64,000 nt of DNA, from the NCBI RefSeq assembly GCF_003478445.1, contig NZ_QUET01000004.1, positions 81,251 to 145,250 of the forward strand, written 5' to 3'. The notes below the pieces were generated by a model that had not been told where the DNA came from, did not search any database, and saw only the letters and a program-made list of their open reading frames with translations. The DNA is from Roseburia sp. AM59-24XD. Lineage in GTDB: Bacteria > Bacillota > Clostridia > Lachnospirales > Lachnospiraceae. Positions 9,402 through 18,847 of the stretch are shown here, piece by piece (the first letter of the stretch is position 1; each line of letters begins with the position of its first letter). A program made the position numbers and the translations under genes.

Positions 9402-10478
9402 TTACGATTTCGGGATCGATATAAATATGCGGTATCCCTGTTGATCACTGATATGCAGAATGCCGTGAAGAGCTTCCACGCGGTCCCTCATGTTCTGAAG
9501 TCCCATTCCGCCCGTGGTGACTTCTGTCATATCCTCCGGAGCTTTCACGCTGCCGTTATCGGTGATCAGAAGCTGATAAAAGGACGGATGCTCCCTGACG
9601 GTGATCTGAACCTGAGTGGCGTTGCTGTGTTTTATAATATTGTTCATGGCTTCCTTTGTGATCGACAAAAAGCAGTATTTGATATTCTTGGGAATCTGTC
9701 TCGACATATCGTACTGTAGCCGAACCGGGCAGAATGTAAACTGTTTGGTAAGCTCATTTAATGCAGCATTCAGATCAACGGATTCATCGCGCAGATCATG
9801 GACACTGCTTCGGATATTGTCCATCGCAAGATTGAGTGTGTCCTTTAAAGCGGACAGATGAGGTGTGATGGATGTGTCCTTACAGACGGCGAGAAGTGCT
9901 CCTGTCTGCAGAATAGATCGTGACAGCATATGTCCCACGTTGTCATGGATTTCTCTGGCAATGCGGTTTCGCTCGCGTAGGGTCGCAATGTAGATCTGGT
10001 CGTTTTGATTCTCCAGTATTCTGCGGTTTGCCTCCCGCAGGGAAAGCTCCTGCTCGACACTGTTATCCCGGAGCAGATGGATCTGTTCAGTTAAGCGGGT
10101 GCGTGACCGGTTGGTATATGCCAGATAAAAGCCTATGGCTGCGATCAGCAGAAGAAACGGAACCGGTCTGCCGGAGATCCGATAACTGTAAGTGATCAGT
10201 GGGAGCAGATAAAGTCCGGCGGGAACAAACTGTTTATGCAGGAAAAATACATAACAGTGCCACGGCAGAAATATCGTCATCTCCGGATAGAAAAAGCAGA
10301 GGATCAAAGCCATAATTCCCAGATAACTGCGCTGTCTGTCTGAGGAACATAACAGCTCAAAGCAATATATTGTGATCAGAAACAAAACACCGGTAATATG
10401 TACCGGATCCGGTTTAAACGCCGGATAGACCAGACTGCAAAGGATAAACAGTAAAACAGAATCTATATAAATGCACAT
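9402..10478 (-). CDS. Sensor histidine kinase (HisKA_3, NarL-partner type)
   Basis: 358 residues. About five membrane segments span residues 1-115, then a coiled linker, the HisKA_3 dimerisation helix with the phosphoaccepting His in RNRIAREIHDNVGH, and a C-terminal HATPase with an N-box (EAMNNIIKHS) and a G-box (TTGGMGLQNM). This is the DesK/LiaS-like architecture: little extracellular sequence, signal sensed in the membrane. GAAGAGGG 7 bases before the ATG at 10478 decides the start against 10511. Confidence 0.88.
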   Translation of the reverse strand: MCIYIDSVLLFILCSLVYPAFKPDPVHITGVLFLITIYCFELLCSSDRQRSYLGIMALILCFFYPEMTIFLPWHCYVFFLHKQFVPAGLYLLPLITYSYRISGRPVPFLLLIAAIGFYLAYTNRSRTRLTEQIHLLRDNSVEQELSLREANRRILENQNDQIYIATLRERNRIAREIHDNVGHMLSRSILQTGALLAVCKDTSITPHLSALKDTLNLAMDNIRSSVHDLRDESVDLNAALNELTKQFTFCPVRLQYDMSRQIPKNIKYCFLSITKEAMNNIIKHSNATQVQITVREHPSFYQLLITDNGSVKAPEDMTEVTTGGMGLQNMRDRVEALHGILHISDQQGYRIFISIPKS

Positions 10479-10574
10479 GGATATTCCCTCTTCCTGCGGT
10501 TTGAACTGCATACGCTGTGAACATGCTTATTATACGGGATTTGCGGCGGGATATCTACCGGTATTTCCGGAATG

Positions 10575-10621
10575 TGACAAATGTCATATGCGCTTTTTAC
10601 ATTTTTCACTATCATTGTGAA
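10575..10621. promoter_or_regulatory. Two inverted repeats in the divergent promoter region
   Basis: Between the kinase and exporter genes lie TGACA-AA-TGTCA at 10575-10586 and TTCAC-7-GTGAA at 10605-10621. Their spacing and position suit dimeric binding sites for the adjacent NarL-type regulator. The assignment is inference. Confidence 0.45.
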
Positions 10622-10747
10622 TGAGATTTCGGTATCATAGAATTGTATCCGGGGGCAGGAGTTTGTCCGGGTGAAATTGATATCAGGAAAGCAGGAGAAA
10701 ATATCTGTGGAATTTGTAAGCAGGTTTTTCAGAAATGTGAGGTTTGT

Positions 10748-11680
10748 ATGGTTGTAAAAATAGAAAATCTGGTAAAACGATATGGTGATCTGGTAGCCGT
10801 GGATCATTTCAATCTGGAAATTGAAGAGGGAGAGATCTTCGGACTTCTGGGACCGAACGGCAGCGGCAAGTCAACAACGATCCATTGCCTGTTGTCTCTG
10901 CTGACGTATGATAAAGGTCACATTGAAATCTTTGGTAAGGAGATGACGCCGACCGGCTATGACATCAAAAAGGACATTGGCATCATTATGCAGAATGTCG
11001 CGGTATTCGAGGAGCTTACCGTTTATGAAAATATTGATTATTTCTGTGGTCTGTACATCAAAAACAAGGCAGAGCGCAAAAGGCTGGTGGAGGAAGCGAT
11101 TGACTTTGTGGGACTTACGGAATACCGGAAATTTTATCCGAAAAAGCTGTCGGGAGGACTTCTTCGCCGGTTAAATATTGCCTGTGGAATTGCTCATAAG
11201 CCGAAGCTGATCATTCTGGATGAGCCGACGGTTGCGGTGGATCCTCAGAGCCGTAATAAGATCCTCGAGGGGATCCGGGAGCTGAACAGACAGGGAGCCA
11301 CGATCATTTACACTACGCATTATATGGAGGAAGTCGAGCAGATCTGCACCAGAATTGCCATTATGGATAAAGGCAGAAATGTTGCACTCGGCACGAAGGA
11401 TGAGCTTAAGGCGATGATCGATCTGGGAGAGACGATCCAGATGGAGCTGTCTGATTTTTCGGAGGAGATTTCCGATGCAGTCAGAGCACTTCCGCATGTG
11501 ATCAATGTAAGCTTTGAAAATGGACTGCTCAAGGTTCGTTTTTCGAAAGGAAAGCACAATCTTTTACGTCTTCTGGATCTTTTGAAGGATAAGGAGATTG
11601 TGTTTGGGAATGTTCATTCTGAGCTTCCGACCTTAAACGATGTATTTTTGGAAATAACCGGTAAGGAACTCAGAGATTAG
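10748..11680 (+). CDS. ABC transporter ATP-binding protein (ABC-2 exporter)
   Basis: 310 residues. Walker A GPNGSGKST, a signature LSGGLLRRLNIA, Walker B LIILDEPTVAVD and an H-loop TTHYMEEVE are intact, with the C-terminal extension of DrrA/CcmA-like exporters. The start at 10748 (MVVKIENL) begins the domain; longer frames add an unlikely N-terminus. It is followed after 11 bases by the first of two permeases. The kinase/regulator pair diverges upstream, suggesting drug- or membrane-stress-induced export. Confidence 0.9.
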   Translation: MVVKIENLVKRYGDLVAVDHFNLEIEEGEIFGLLGPNGSGKSTTIHCLLSLLTYDKGHIEIFGKEMTPTGYDIKKDIGIIMQNVAVFEELTVYENIDYFCGLYIKNKAERKRLVEEAIDFVGLTEYRKFYPKKLSGGLLRRLNIACGIAHKPKLIILDEPTVAVDPQSRNKILEGIRELNRQGATIIYTTHYMEEVEQICTRIAIMDKGRNVALGTKDELKAMIDLGETIQMELSDFSEEISDAVRALPHVINVSFENGLLKVRFSKGKHNLLRLLDLLKDKEIVFGNVHSELPTLNDVFLEITGKELRD

Positions 11681-11691
11681 GAGGTGGTATT

Positions 11692-12825
11692 ATGTTGCAT
11701 GTGAGATATCGAATGAAAACCATGCTGCGTCAGAAAACACTTCTGTTCTGGTCTCTGGCATTTCCGATTATTCTCGGAATGTTGTTTTATTTTATGTTTG
11801 GCGGGATCAATGATCTTGAGCAGTTTGAGGAGGTGCCGGTAGGTGTTCTGACAAACAGCGATCTTCCGGAAATGTTTGTGAGCATGATGGAGGAGGTACA
11901 GACGGAGAATAAAATACCGCTGTTTCGTGTGAAAAAATATACAGACAGGAAGCAGGCGGAGAAAGCGCTGCAGGACGAAAAGATATACGGAATCGTTCAG
12001 GGAGGAGAGGAGTTATCCCTTATCGCCAAAACATCGGACAATTACAGCAGTCTGATCAAGACATTTCTGGATCAGTACCGCGAGAATACCGCCTTGATCG
12101 AGGATACCGCCAGGAAGGATCCGGACAAGGTGGCAGATCTTGTGCAGGCTCTGGCGGCAGGAACACAGGCGCAGATCAAGGAGATTCCGTTAAAAGGAAC
12201 CGACAAGGATCCATACGCTCAGTATTTCTATGCATTGATCGCCATGACCTGTCTGATCGGCACAATGGTTGGAATGCACAATGGCAATGATATTCAGGCA
12301 GATCTGACGGCGGTGGGTGCCAGAAGAAATGTTGCGCCGACACCGAAGCTTCGTCAGGTGCTGAATGATTTTATCGCAACATACATTTTGTACTGTATCA
12401 TTGTGGCGATCGTAACCGGCGTCTGTGTCTTTGTATATGACCAGGATTTCGGACAGAACGCGGGACTGGTTCTGCTGGGAGGATGGATCGGCAGCTTTAC
12501 GGCACTCGCGATCGGTGAGGTGATCGCTGTATTTATCAAAGGACCCGTCCAGAAAAAGGAAGGTGTCTGCGTGGCGGTATTTATGATAAGCTCCTTTCTT
12601 GCCGGACTGCAGTGGGGAGATATCACATTTCTCATTGAAGAGCACTGTCCGGTTATCAACCGGATCAATCCGGGGACATTGATTGTGAACGGCTTTAAGA
12701 GTCTGTCCGTATATGGGGATAGGCGCAGCTATGTGATCAATATGGCGACACTTGCTCTGACCGGTATCGTCAGTGTGCTCATCAGTGTGTGGAAGCTCAG
12801 GAGGGTGCGATATGAGAGTATTTAA
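11692..12825 (+). CDS. ABC-2 type exporter permease 1
   Basis: 377 residues. One membrane segment near residues 19-36, a large extracellular domain (about residues 40-175) and five to six C-terminal membrane segments, typical of ABC-2 membrane proteins. AGGAGGTGG precedes the ATG. Its end overlaps the start of the next permease by 14 bp. Two unlike permeases with one ATPase suggests a heterodimeric channel. Confidence 0.87.
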   Translation: MLHVRYRMKTMLRQKTLLFWSLAFPIILGMLFYFMFGGINDLEQFEEVPVGVLTNSDLPEMFVSMMEEVQTENKIPLFRVKKYTDRKQAEKALQDEKIYGIVQGGEELSLIAKTSDNYSSLIKTFLDQYRENTALIEDTARKDPDKVADLVQALAAGTQAQIKEIPLKGTDKDPYAQYFYALIAMTCLIGTMVGMHNGNDIQADLTAVGARRNVAPTPKLRQVLNDFIATYILYCIIVAIVTGVCVFVYDQDFGQNAGLVLLGGWIGSFTALAIGEVIAVFIKGPVQKKEGVCVAVFMISSFLAGLQWGDITFLIEEHCPVINRINPGTLIVNGFKSLSVYGDRRSYVINMATLALTGIVSVLISVWKLRRVRYESI

Positions 12826-13972
12826 AGCATATTTTTTGATATTAAATAAATACAAGGGAACTGTTTTTATCTTCTTTGCGGTGTTTATGTCCCTATCGCT
12901 GATCATGGCGAAGGTAAACGGCGGTGGCGGAGCATCCTCTTTTCAGCAGGACAGTCTGGATATCGCCGTTGTGGATGAGGATCAAGGAGAATTTGCCGGT
13001 CAGATCAGGGAGTATTTTGGGACACATAATCAGGTGACCGAAATGAAAATGGATCAGGATAAGATTGCAGATGCGCTGTATTGGAGAAAGCTCGACTATG
13101 TATTAGTCATTCCGGAGGGAACGGACGAGGTGCTTTCCAAGGGAGAGATGCCGGAGCTTTCCTGCATGAAGGTGCCGGGCTGTTTTGATTCCGCATATTT
13201 TGAGGCGGCTTTGCAGATGTATCTTCAGAAAATGACCGCACTGACCGGGAATGGAATCAGTCTGCGTGAAGCAGGACAGAAGCTGACAGCTCTGCAGAAG
13301 AAGGAGACAAAGGTGCATATGGCATCCTTTGTCAATAAAAGACAGGGAGATATGAGTACACGGTTCTTTCTGTATGTTCCATATCTGTTTATTGCGGTTG
13401 GTGTGTCCGGAATCGGTCTGGTGCTGCTTCGGCTGAACCGCAGGGAGGTACGGGAACGGACGGAATGCAGCTCTATGCCGATGAAGAAAAGAGTGGCAGA
13501 GATTACGGCAGCAGTGCTTGTATATGGGGGCGGCTTGTATCTGTTTGTGCTTGTGGCAGCAGTCGTTATATCCGGTGGCAGCATTCTTACCGATCCGCGT
13601 CTGCCGTGGTTTGCCGTGAATATTTTCACGATGCTTCTGTTTGGATTAAGCCTTGGCTTTTTCGCCGGCATGGTTGCCAAAACGGATGATGCCATCAACG
13701 GTATTGTGAATGTGTTGAGCCTGGTACTTTGCTTCCTCGGCGGCGTTTTCGTTCCAAGGCAGTTTTTCGGAGCCGGGGTACAGAATGTGGCGAAAATATT
13801 TCCGACCTACTGGTATGTGGTGAATAATGAGAGCATCGGTGCTATGAAAACGGTATCGCACACTTTTGTGAAAAATATTCTGACCCAGTCCATGGTATCT
13901 CTGGGATATGCGCTTGTGATCTTTGCGGTGACACTTGTGATCGTTTCGGCAAGGCGCACATCGGAAGCATAA
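12812..13972 (+). CDS. ABC-2 type exporter permease 2
   Basis: 386 residues with the same topology as the preceding permease: an N-terminal segment, an extracellular domain to about residue 185, then six segments. The start at 12812 (MRVFKAYF) is set by AGGAGGG about 6 bases upstream; an earlier GTG/ATG at 12773 is inside the previous gene. Last gene of the exporter operon, followed by a terminator. Confidence 0.87.
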   Translation: MRVFKAYFLILNKYKGTVFIFFAVFMSLSLIMAKVNGGGGASSFQQDSLDIAVVDEDQGEFAGQIREYFGTHNQVTEMKMDQDKIADALYWRKLDYVLVIPEGTDEVLSKGEMPELSCMKVPGCFDSAYFEAALQMYLQKMTALTGNGISLREAGQKLTALQKKETKVHMASFVNKRQGDMSTRFFLYVPYLFIAVGVSGIGLVLLRLNRREVRERTECSSMPMKKRVAEITAAVLVYGGGLYLFVLVAAVVISGGSILTDPRLPWFAVNIFTMLLFGLSLGFFAGMVAKTDDAINGIVNVLSLVLCFLGGVFVPRQFFGAGVQNVAKIFPTYWYVVNNESIGAMKTVSHTFVKNILTQSMVSLGYALVIFAVTLVIVSARRTSEA

Positions 13973-13980
13973 AATATGAC

Positions 13981-14034
13981 AGGAGCCGTCAGACCGGCTG
14001 ATGTGAATTCAAGTGGTCTGCGGCTTCTTTTTTG
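13981..14034 (+). terminator. Terminator of the ABC-2 exporter operon
   Basis: AGGAGCCGTCAGACC pairs with GGTCTGCGGCTTCT around a loop of about 20 nt, followed by a run of T. Confidence 0.75.
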
Positions 14035-14102
14035 TGTATAGAAAAATGCTCGTAATGAGGTGGAAATCAGGGACAAAATGCTAGATTTGCCCTTTTTTGG
14101 TG
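14035..14102. repeat. Right copy of the ~67-bp direct repeat
   Basis: Matches 8591-8656 in the same orientation. Like the left copy it directly follows a terminator stem, so the pair encloses the complete two-component/exporter module. Confidence 0.7.
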
Positions 14103-14120
14103 ATTTTCAGGGGATAATTA

Positions 14121-14150
14121 TTGTAAGACAAACAGAATATATAGTATAAT
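14121..14150 (+). promoter_or_regulatory. Promoter of the ParB/BMP gene
   Basis: TTGTAA (14121-14126), an 18-bp spacer and TATAAT (14145-14150), 37 bp upstream of the start codon. Confidence 0.65.
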
Positions 14151-14186
14151 CAAGAAAGGTATAATGTTACGGAAAGGAGATACCAT

Positions 14187-16108
14187 ATGGCATACGATGA
14201 TTATCTGAAAGCACAGAAGTTAGCACTGAAAGCATATAAAAGTAAAACACTGCAGGGAAGTTATCCATATCTTCCGGTTCTGGATGAGATTTTATCTCAT
14301 GTGCATATAGAGCGCGAGGAGAATCTTGGCACGATCAACATCCCGGCGAAGCAGGTGATCGGAACCTCTTCCGCAGGACGGACACAGGCATTTGCCTGTA
14401 ATTTCATGCCGCTTTTAAACTATGGCAGTGAATTTTCCGTGAAATGGTCTCTGCTGTATGATGCGCAGATTCAGGAGGGAATCCATACGCCGATCAAGGT
14501 GTATGAGTTTTTAAATAAATATTATGTTGTCGAGGGAAATAAAAGGACAAGCGTATTAAAGTACGTGGGTTCTCCGACCATTCCGGCAGAGGTGATCCGC
14601 AAGGTGCCGCGTCTGACGGACGATCCGGATATTCAGATTTATTATGAATTTATGGATTTCTACCGGAATTCAAAGATCAATTATGTCGTATTTACCAGAA
14701 AGGGAAGCTATCAGAAGCTTTGCCAGTATGTGGGAAAGGGAGAGGATGAACAGTGGTCCGAGGATGACTGCATGAACTTTTCCTCCTTTCATGTGGCATT
14801 TTATAATGCATATAAGGCGATGGGCGGCAACGAATTAAAGGGGATGACAGAGGATGATGCAATGCTGTTTTATCTGTCCCTTTATCCGTACAGTGAATCC
14901 ATGGAAAAACTGTCCGGTGAGATCAAAAAGGATCTGGCAAAGATCTGGCAGGAAATTGTAACACTGGCTGAGGATGAGCCGGTGGAGCTTTTGACCGTTC
15001 CGAATACAGAGACCTCCATGATCAAAAAGATGCAGTCGCCGAAGGTGCATAAAGTGGCATTTGTCTATGATGTCAAGCCGTCGGAATCCGACTGGATCTA
15101 CGGACAGGAGATGGGAAGAAAGCATATCATTGATGCCTTTCATGGAGATATTGATGCCAAAGCATTTATCGCAAAGCCGTATGAGGACGATGAGGAGATA
15201 CTGCGTAAGCTCTGTGAGGAGGGCTATGACATTATTTTTGCGATCGCGCCGATGTTTGTGCGAGCCTGCATCAAGATCGCCCCGCTCTATCCGAACACAA
15301 AGATATTAAACTGCTCGCTTAACTCACCGCATGCTCGATAAGAACCTATGGAATTCGTATTTATGAAGGAAAGTTCCTGCTTGGAATGATCGCAGCAAGC
15401 TTAAGTGAGCAGGATGATATCGGCTATCTTGCAGATTATCCGATCTACGGCGTGATCCCCGGCATCAATGCGTTTGCGCTCGGGGCAAGAATGATCAATC
15501 CGAGAGCGAGGATCCATCTTCAGTGGTCTACAATGCAGGACTGCCCTTCCGATCAGTATTTCCTTGACCGAGGGATTTCGTTTATCTCATCCCAGAACAT
15601 GATCTCGCCGACGAAGGAAGACCGTACTTTGGGACTGTACCATTTATCGGACAAGGGGACCAGAAATGTTGCCACGACGGTTTATCAGTGGGGCGCGTTT
15701 TATGAGGAGCTGATCAACAGTATTATGCGCGGTTCCTGGAAAACGGATTCGACGAAGGAGCCGAAGGCGTTAAATTACTGGTGGGGTCTTTCTGCCAATG
15801 TACTGGATGTGATCTTGGGCAGCAGTATCCCGGAGAACACCTGCCGTCTGATCCGTTTCCTGAAAAGTTCGATCGCAAACGGAAGCTTTACTATCTTCTC
15901 CGGTATATTGTACGACAACGAACATACAATGCGCTGTGGGGAGAATGAAGCGCTGACGCCGGAGGACGTCATGATGATGGACTGGCTCATCGAAGGTATT
16001 GAGGGAGAGATTCCGACGATTGACCAGCTGAGTGATCACGCAAAGGATCTTGTGCGGCTGCGAGGTCTGAAGCAGACGTTAAGTGAGGGAGAACGACAGC
16101 TTGTGTGA
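14187..16108 (+). CDS. ParB-like domain / BMP-family protein, frameshifted
   Basis: The first frame runs 14187-15341. The remainder, in another frame, reads in-register from about 15333 (SIRTYGIRIYEG) to 16108. Adding one base near 15328-15333 gives one 640-residue protein. The N-terminal third has a ParB/sulfiredoxin-like motif (YYVVEGNKRTSVLKY, about residues 111-125). The C-terminal half (from about residue 285) resembles the BMP/PnrA basic membrane protein fold used in nucleoside binding. There is no signal peptide, so the binding fold is apparently cytoplasmic. Function is unknown; a ligand-responsive regulator is one guess. Confidence 0.75.
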
Positions 16109-16201
16109 TCCGTATGAAACAGATATCAAAGTGATCTCATACGGCAGATTTTGTGCCTGTGACCGGGCGTTTGCGGGCTGAGAAGAGCATGAGGGATTAG
16201 T

Positions 16202-16863
16202 ATGAAAATTTTATTGCTAGCGGACGAAGAATCGAAATATCTTTGGGATTATTTCGAAAAAGAAAAATTAGATGGGATCGATCTGATCATTTCCTGTGGG
16301 GATCTGAAAGCGGAGTATCTGTCGTTTCTGGCGACATTTACGACGGTTCCGGTTCTTTATGTACACGGCAATCATGATGTGCATTACGACAGAAAGGCGC
16401 CCGACGGCTGCGTCTGTATTGACGATGCCGTGTTTGTGTATAAGGGACTTCGGATCGCAGGACTTGGAGGTTCGATGAGCTATTCTATGAGAAAGTATCA
16501 GTACACCGAGCGTCAGATGTATCAACGGTGGTCCCGCCTGAAATGGAAGGTCCGCATCCGCGGCGGACTGGACATTCTGGTGGCACATGCACCGGCAAAG
16601 GATCTTGGCGATGCCGAGGATCTGCCGCACCAGGGCTTCCGGTGCTTCCGCTGGATCATGAAGCATTATAAGCCGGCTTATTTTTCCATGGTCATGTACA
16701 TATGAATTATCGTCGTGACCAGCCGCGGGTCAGCCATTATCTGGACACAACGATCATCAATGCCTACGAGCGGTATGTGATCGAGGTGCCGGAGCCGGCC
16801 AAGAAGCGCAAATTCTGGGAGAGGATGAATAAGCTGCTGTATCCAAAGGATATTTATTATTAA
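16202..16863 (+). CDS. Calcineurin-like metallophosphoesterase, frameshifted
   Basis: Motifs appear in order: LLADEES near residue 5, ISCGDLKAEYL, the GNHD motif VHGNHDVHYD, and VAHAPAKD. As sequenced the frame ends at 16705 in a short tail. Adding one T to the TTTTT run at 16680-16684 restores the last metal-binding motif FFHGHVHMNY and continues to a stop at 16861-16863, for 220 residues. The first metal motif has Asp-Glu-Glu where many family members have D-x-H. It lies 93 bp after the ParB/BMP gene, probably co-transcribed. Confidence 0.8.
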
Positions 16864-16924
16864 GGAGTATTGAAAAGGGAAAAGTGAAATTGTAACCGAC
16901 ATATCGTTTGCAAAGGAGAATTCT

Positions 16925-18721
16925 ATGAAGAAAATTACAAAAGTGATCGTGGTGGCAGCCATTGCTGTGGTAGTGCTTGGGGGAGTATCTATCCTCAAAC
17001 ATGCAAACACAGAGAGCCGGCAGAAGGAATGCCGGAAGGTGATCGATGGCTTTGAGTATCAGTACACGGTACAAGGCGATGAAGCATGGATCCAGAATAT
17101 CAGACCTCTTGGCGATAAAGATCTTTCGGTGCTTAAAATACCTTCAAAGCTGGGAGGAAAGGCGGTCACCAAATTAGGAGATGAGAATGACCGCTTTGAT
17201 AAGGAGGAATCCACATCCGGAAATACAGTTTGTGATATTTTCGGAGAAAAATATATGGAAGATTCTACTGCGCAGACGACTTATATCTATCCGGACGATG
17301 TACATGACCGGGTGGCTGATATTCAGGAAATATATCTGCCGGATACCTTAAAATATATTTCCTTCAATGCATTTCGTTATGTGCAGGATGGCAAGTCCCT
17401 GTATTTTTCTGCACCGATTCATACGGAGCTGAAAGATACCAGTCTTCTGGACGTTGTATGGGAGAAGCTGGTGCTGCCGGAGAATATGGAAGAATACCAG
17501 GTATTAAACGGCTGTCTCTGTTCCAAAAATGGGACAGATGTTTATGGGATTGCAGAGAATGCACAGAAGGTATCGGTTCCGGAAGGAACAAAAACTTTGA
17601 CCATGCAAAGGATACCGTCGGAACTCGAAGAACTTGTGATTCCGGCAAGTGTGGAAAAGATATCTCTGGAGCTGCCGTACAATTATGCTGCGGCGCAAAA
17701 TATCGATTTTAATGTTTCCGGATCAAATTCGAGATACGCCGGACAAAAGGGCGCTTTATATGATAAAACAAAGGGAAAACTGCTGATCGCGTCCATTCAG
17801 GACGGCAGTATGACAATTCCGGAATCAATCTCCATGATCGATCAACCGGTGGTCCTTGGTGATGGCACGAAGCTGCGTACGGTTAAGCTTTCACCGGATG
17901 TGCTGTCGGTGAAATTCAGTGGGTATGATGACGACAGGATTCCATACTATCGACGTGGTGTAAATTTCGTGATACAGGGGGATCATGCTCCGAAATTTTA
18001 TGACAAAATCTATCAGTCAAATGTTGTGTCTGCTTCTGATATTGGCAAGAAGGATCTGAAGCAGTTAAAAGCATACCGGAAGCTGGTGAAGGATCCTGCT
18101 GCATGGAAAAAGGTCAACGGAAAATATCAGTATCCGGTGTGTCCGTACGGAGCATATTCTTTTCTTGCTGTGGATTATCAGAAGGAATATGATTCCTTGT
18201 TTGATGCTCCCAAAAGCCTGCTGGCAGACATGTCCACAGAGGAGTTATTTGAATTTGTTATGCGAAATCCGGTGGCAAACAGCCTGATGGATCAGGACCG
18301 CTATTATGCAGAAGGAATCGAGTATGCAGCAAAGCGCATTCCGGCACTGCGCATTCTTCTGAACCGGGAGGACTTGTATCAGACCGTGATCAAATATTAT
18401 AAGAAATACCAGATTCCTGCCGATGCATCCGGGATAAAATGTGAAATGAATTATCCGTCTGAGAATGATTTGCTCAAGTCGGTTTATCTGCGTTACACGG
18501 CAGTCAATACGTTAAATTACTGTGAGTCAATTCTGGTCATGTGGGCGGACAGGAACTCAGAGCAATTAAGAAACAAAGCAAAGAATGTTTTGCAGCAGAA
18601 AATAAAAGAAGCTAAGGATTCGGAATTTCTGGATGAATTGAGTCAGTTTGCATGGGATCTCGGGCAGGATACGAGCGTGCCGGAGGACACCGAAATGTAT
18701 CTGGCAGCATTGGTTCCGTAA
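16925..18721 (+). CDS. Membrane-anchored leucine-rich-repeat (BspA-like) protein
   Basis: 598 residues. A single N-terminal hydrophobic segment (about residues 6-24) without an evident cleavage site suggests a signal anchor. The middle holds irregular repeats of the LRR_5/BspA type, visible as recurring xLxLPxxxxxI and VTIPES-like elements (IQEIYLPDTLKYIS, EELVIPASVEKIS, MTIPESISMI). The C-terminal 200 residues are helical and charged with no recognised domain. Probably a surface protein with a binding role. GCAAAGGAG precedes the start. Confidence 0.65.
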   Translation: MKKITKVIVVAAIAVVVLGGVSILKHANTESRQKECRKVIDGFEYQYTVQGDEAWIQNIRPLGDKDLSVLKIPSKLGGKAVTKLGDENDRFDKEESTSGNTVCDIFGEKYMEDSTAQTTYIYPDDVHDRVADIQEIYLPDTLKYISFNAFRYVQDGKSLYFSAPIHTELKDTSLLDVVWEKLVLPENMEEYQVLNGCLCSKNGTDVYGIAENAQKVSVPEGTKTLTMQRIPSELEELVIPASVEKISLELPYNYAAAQNIDFNVSGSNSRYAGQKGALYDKTKGKLLIASIQDGSMTIPESISMIDQPVVLGDGTKLRTVKLSPDVLSVKFSGYDDDRIPYYRRGVNFVIQGDHAPKFYDKIYQSNVVSASDIGKKDLKQLKAYRKLVKDPAAWKKVNGKYQYPVCPYGAYSFLAVDYQKEYDSLFDAPKSLLADMSTEELFEFVMRNPVANSLMDQDRYYAEGIEYAAKRIPALRILLNREDLYQTVIKYYKKYQIPADASGIKCEMNYPSENDLLKSVYLRYTAVNTLNYCESILVMWADRNSEQLRNKAKNVLQQKIKEAKDSEFLDELSQFAWDLGQDTSVPEDTEMYLAALVP

Positions 18722-18724
18722 AGA

Positions 18725-18744
18725 ATCGGGCAGGAAAAGCACAG
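18725..18744. repeat. 20-bp repeat, left of the AAA-ATPase gene
   Basis: ATCGGGCAGGAAAAGCACAG. It is repeated with one mismatch at 20528-20547, across the stop codon of the AAA-ATPase gene. Confidence 0.7.
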
Positions 18745-18766
18745 TTGTTTTGCTATTCAATGTGGC

Positions 18767-18795
18767 TTGTAACCTTGAGAAAATATCGCTATAAT
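18767..18795 (+). promoter_or_regulatory. Promoter of the AAA-ATPase gene
   Basis: TTGTAA (18767-18772), 17-bp spacer, TATAAT (18790-18795), about 50 bp before the start codon. Confidence 0.7.
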
Positions 18796-18847
18796 GAAAC
18801 AAAGTGTATAGGAGTTGTATAGTGCTAAAATGAAAGCAGGTGAGTGT

